DNA of 41,857 nt from a virus. The position numbers and the translations under genes are program-made. Shown piece by piece: positions 40,246 through 41,857 of the stretch; the stretch's first letter is position 1; each line of letters opens with the position of its first letter. The notes under the pieces were generated by a model. The model saw only the letters and a program-made list of their open reading frames with translations. It did not search any database and was not told the origin of the DNA. The stretch is taken from positions 1 through 41,857 of IMG/VR virus record IMGVR_UViG_3300027747_001907. The stretch is one strand, 5' to 3'.

Positions 40246-40837
40246 TGTTCTTCTCCTTGAGTTTGGCTTCAACCATATCAATCAAATTACTCGGTGTCCG
40301 GCAGTTGTCGTAAAGCCACTGCGCTTCCTCATCAGTCAGCCCTACCCACGGGCGCTGGGGTGGGGTGGTGTCAATAAAACCTAGCGGGGAATAACAATCA
40401 TCATCTTTTGGGTCTTCAAAGACAACCAAAAAAGGCTCGCCATCATCGTATGGCCCGTGTTTAAACCACGCCACAGGCTCCTGCGCTGGCTGTGCTGCGG
40501 GTGGGGTGTCAGCACGGACATACTCAATCCCATAGCCGCTTGCGTTATCTTCACTCCATGTCACATCACAAAGTTCGCGGAAAGAAATCTCTGCCTCGTC
40601 TTGCGGGTCAAAACCAATGTCAAGCCAAATGCGGTCAGGTGCAGTGCTTACAACCTTTGCCACAGGCTCCTGCGCTGGTTCGGCTAAGGCTTCTTTGATT
40701 GCGGTTCCCGCACCCAATAGCAAATCTTGTGCGTATTCATGTTTTGTTTTGGTGGTCAATTGCTTTTTCAAACACGCATCTGCATATTCCATCGCCTCAA
40801 GCGCTTGCTCCAATTTTTTTCGTTCAATGTTTACCAC
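40238..40837 (-). CDS. 199-residue accessory protein with EPAQEPVA repeats
   Basis: GTG 40837 has GAGGA upstream and overlaps the end of the proline-rich gene. The N-terminus is helical (RKKLEQALEAMEYADACLKKQL). The middle has two copies of [AE]-[EQ]-P-A-Q-E-P-V-A (near residues 53 and 116), each followed by a W/V-containing segment, a pattern I associate with accessory genes of phages of Burkholderiales and relatives. The C-terminus is helical (LTDEEAQWLYDNCRTPSNLIDMVEAKLKEK). Function unknown. The repeat may be a linker that joins two small folded units. Confidence 0.65.
   Translation of the reverse strand: MVNIERKKLEQALEAMEYADACLKKQLTTKTKHEYAQDLLLGAGTAIKEALAEPAQEPVAKVVSTAPDRIWLDIGFDPQDEAEISFRELCDVTWSEDNASGYGIEYVRADTPPAAQPAQEPVAWFKHGPYDDGEPFLVVFEDPKDDDCYSPLGFIDTTPPQRPWVGLTDEEAQWLYDNCRTPSNLIDMVEAKLKEKNSG
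40470..40678 (-). repeat. 20-bp direct repeat pair encoding PAQEPVA
   Basis: GCCACAGGCTCCTGCGCTGG occurs at 40470-40489 and again at 40659-40678. Both copies are in the same frame of the minus-strand gene and encode the P-A-Q-E-P-V-A linker. Identity at DNA level suggests recent duplication or frequent exchange of the linker between phages. Confidence 0.85.
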
Positions 40838-40926
40838 GGTGCGTCCTCATAGTTGTCAGGGTTAGGTTTAAGCGGCGGTGCTTTGGCCGGCATTGGCCTA
40901 GGGTATGGTGGGAAAGGCCAAGTCAT
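40831..40926 (-). CDS. 31-residue proline-rich peptide
   Basis: This runs from ATG 40926 (ATGA overlap) to TAA 40831-40833, overlapping the next GTG start. The product starts MTWPFPPYPRPMP and has 11 prolines in 31 residues, ending in EDAPW. It has no hydrophobic segment. Tight overlaps on both sides suggest translation. A polyproline helix able to bind a host or phage protein is possible. Confidence 0.55.
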   Translation of the reverse strand: MTWPFPPYPRPMPAKAPPLKPNPDNYEDAPW

Positions 40927-41159
40927 GTGTTCTCCTGCTCGTCCATCATTTCTTTCAGCTTTGGGTAGAACTGCCCTACGCTTACCAGCGTTGAGGTAGC
41001 AGTAGCGGGATTAAACCCGTACTTTAAATGTTGTTGTAGGTTTAAGTGCGCCCCTGCCAGCAGTCCGTAAATCTCCACGTTCTCACTCCGTAACCTTACG
41101 ACTTCGTTCTGCAAACGCTTTACTTCTCGCTTCAGGCTAAGTTCCTCTTCTTCGGTCAT
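40923..41159 (-). CDS. 78-residue coiled-coil protein
   Basis: ATG 41159 has GGAGGG upstream and overlaps the previous stop. The product is a leucine-type coiled coil (LSLKREVKRLQNEVVRLRSENVEIYGLLAGAH) followed by a compact end (YGFNPATATSTLVSVGQFYPKLKEMM). The longer frame to 41390 crosses neighbouring genes and is rejected. Function unknown. Confidence 0.65.
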   Translation of the reverse strand: MTEEEELSLKREVKRLQNEVVRLRSENVEIYGLLAGAHLNLQQHLKYGFNPATATSTLVSVGQFYPKLKEMMDEQENT

Positions 41160-41338
41160 GTCAAACCCTCCGCTTTCATAGCTTTTTTCAGCACTTCGGT
41201 TTGGTACTCCGTTTGTCGTGTGGCGTTTTTCCAAAACTGGATTAGGGCACGGTGTTCCACATGCCATATAAGCTTGCGAACCTCGGGCGTAAGTTCTACC
41301 CCCAGCCCTGCGGCGATTGTTTCTATTTCTTCGTCCAT
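41156..41338 (-). CDS. 60-residue helical protein
   Basis: ATG 41338 overlaps the previous stop (TGATG), with AGGGGG upstream; a GTG one codon earlier is an alternative. The protein is all-helical (DEEIETIAAGLGVELTPEVRKLIWHVEHRALIQFWKN). It ends KAMKAEGLT. Not recognised. Confidence 0.6.
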   Translation of the reverse strand: MDEEIETIAAGLGVELTPEVRKLIWHVEHRALIQFWKNATRQTEYQTEVLKKAMKAEGLT

Positions 41339-41520
41339 CACAACCCCCTGCTCTGCACACGCAGGAAGTCATTGGCGCCACGCCGCACATAGCCCTGCTC
41401 CGGTACGTACACGGGGCGTTCCCACAGGCTCATCTTGGGCGGTGGTACTGTTAATGGCGCATCAGGGGCTTTATGTAAAGCTAATGTTACATTTTTCGTT
41501 TGTGGCTTATTTACTTTCAT
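41338..41520 (-). CDS. 60-residue Pro-rich basic protein
   Basis: ATG 41520 has AGGAGGT just upstream. The product has a beta/Pro-rich middle (TLALHKAPDAPLTVPPPKMS) and ends WERPVYVPEQGYVRRGANDFLRVQSRGL. It overlaps the preceding gene by 14 bases. No family was recognised. The 'YVRRGANDFL..PSRG' type of end is seen in small phage proteins of unknown role. Confidence 0.6.
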   Translation of the reverse strand: MKVNKPQTKNVTLALHKAPDAPLTVPPPKMSLWERPVYVPEQGYVRRGANDFLRVQSRGL

Positions 41521-41683
41521 CTTTACCTCCTACTATTTCGACTTCCTCACTGGCGCTGATGTGATATATGTCGCCGTTTTCGTCTGTACACACGCTGTAC
41601 ATCCCATCAATGTGGTGGAACAAAAGAACGACCCCATCACCCAGCTTGATTTTGGTATTACGCGGTACGTTATAGAGTTTCAT
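41507..41683 (-). CDS. 58-residue beta-rich protein
   Basis: This runs from ATG 41683 (ATGA overlap) to TAA 41507-41509. The product reads as short beta strands (LYNVPRNTKIKLGDGVVLLFHHIDGMYS, then CTDENGDIYHISASEEVEIV). This resembles a small SH3-like or KOW-like barrel, but that is a guess. It overlaps the next gene by 14 bases. Confidence 0.6.
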   Translation of the reverse strand: MKLYNVPRNTKIKLGDGVVLLFHHIDGMYSVCTDENGDIYHISASEEVEIVGGKDESK

Positions 41684-41857
41684 TTCGACTCCTTGTTGGC
41701 TAAGTAATATTCCATTGCAATTTGGTACGCATCCAGCAGTGGGAGCGGGGAGTTACCGCCGCCGCCATCATCGTAAAAGTAGTAGGTAGGTTTGCTCTCA
41801 TCCACTACCGTAACCACAACGCCATCTACGACTTTGTGGTATCTCGTTTGAGACTTC
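41680..41857 (-). CDS. partial small protein running off the right end
   Basis: The last 58 codons of a leftward gene enter at the right edge. The product has a strand segment (RYHKVVDGVVVTVVDESKPT), a YYFYDDGGGGN loop and a helical end (LLDAYQIAMEYYLANKESK). The TGA overlaps the next start (ATGA), so the chain of coupled small genes continues beyond the window. Confidence 0.65.
   Translation of the reverse strand, partial: KSQTRYHKVVDGVVVTVVDESKPTYYFYDDGGGGNSPLPLLDAYQIAMEYYLANKESK

Noticed and set aside
1-41857. tRNA genes, integrase, attachment sites or toxin-antitoxin pairs
   Set aside because: I looked for cloverleaf-like TTCRANNC patterns, tyrosine/serine recombinase motifs and flanking direct repeats, and saw none I could support.

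Overview
The window is a phage genome fragment of about 42 kb, with almost no non-coding DNA. It is split into two convergent gene blocks that meet at about 28.0-28.15 kb. The left block (+ strand, 1-28012) encodes virion assembly, tail, fibre, lysis and ejected proteins. The right block (- strand, 41857-28150) encodes DNA replication and recombination plus a string of very small, overlapping accessory genes. I see no integrase, tRNA, terminase, portal, complete capsid gene or RNA polymerase. The packaging and capsid genes most likely lie just left of base 1, because the window opens inside the last codons of a gene that ends in a strong terminator. Two adaptor-type proteins, a nozzle-like protein and several very large internal proteins, with no tail tube, sheath or tape-measure gene, suggest a short-tailed (podovirus-type) virion. 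The host is not shown. A Pro/Gln-rich EPVAW-type motif and the GC-balanced codon use fit an aquatic betaproteobacterial phage, but that is weak inference.

Left block, in order: end of an upstream virion gene and terminator (3-114); a beta-rich virion protein (127-633); a cluster of small basic proteins mixed with a holin-like protein (626-2204), including a DUF5872-type protein split between two frames; a head-tail connector-like protein (2207); a zinc-ribbon protein (2903); two more small basic proteins; an SU10-type adaptor (3753); a free-standing HNH endonuclease inserted at 4409; a pair of paralogous virion proteins (5055, 5669); a 1112-residue adhesin-like protein with an AT-rich core and C-terminal repeats (6182); and a tail fibre with a self-cleaving S74 chaperone (9530). 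A lysis cassette follows: membrane protein, three-TM-type holin and M15 endolysin (11016-12320). After it come a nozzle-like tail protein (12339), internal or ejection proteins (14435-19479) and a giant 2825-residue polyvalent protein (19535). The giant protein carries an HExxGH...EExxAE zinc-protease signature.

Right block, read right to left: about a dozen tiny genes chained by ATGA-type stop/start overlaps (41857-38552), a VRR nuclease (38241), a small gene (37993), a family A DNA polymerase with 3'-5' exonuclease starting at TTG 37996, a small zincin (35672), a Cas4-like PD-(D/E)XK nuclease with four cysteines (35005), a small HNH protein (34734), an Snf2-type helicase (33160), a conserved small protein (32686), an SSB-like protein (31665), a helix-turn-helix regulator (31246), a 52-residue protein (31115) and a fused AEP primase-helicase (28150). 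Together these form a self-sufficient recombination-assisted replication module that would still use the host RNA polymerase unless one is encoded outside the window.

The observations I would check first are these. A 20-residue gene (40037-40099) shares 13 consecutive residues with the C-terminus of a neighbouring gene, and nine of those 13 codons differ only synonymously. The giant virion protein carries the M49-like zinc signature. The DUF5872 protein has a frame break.
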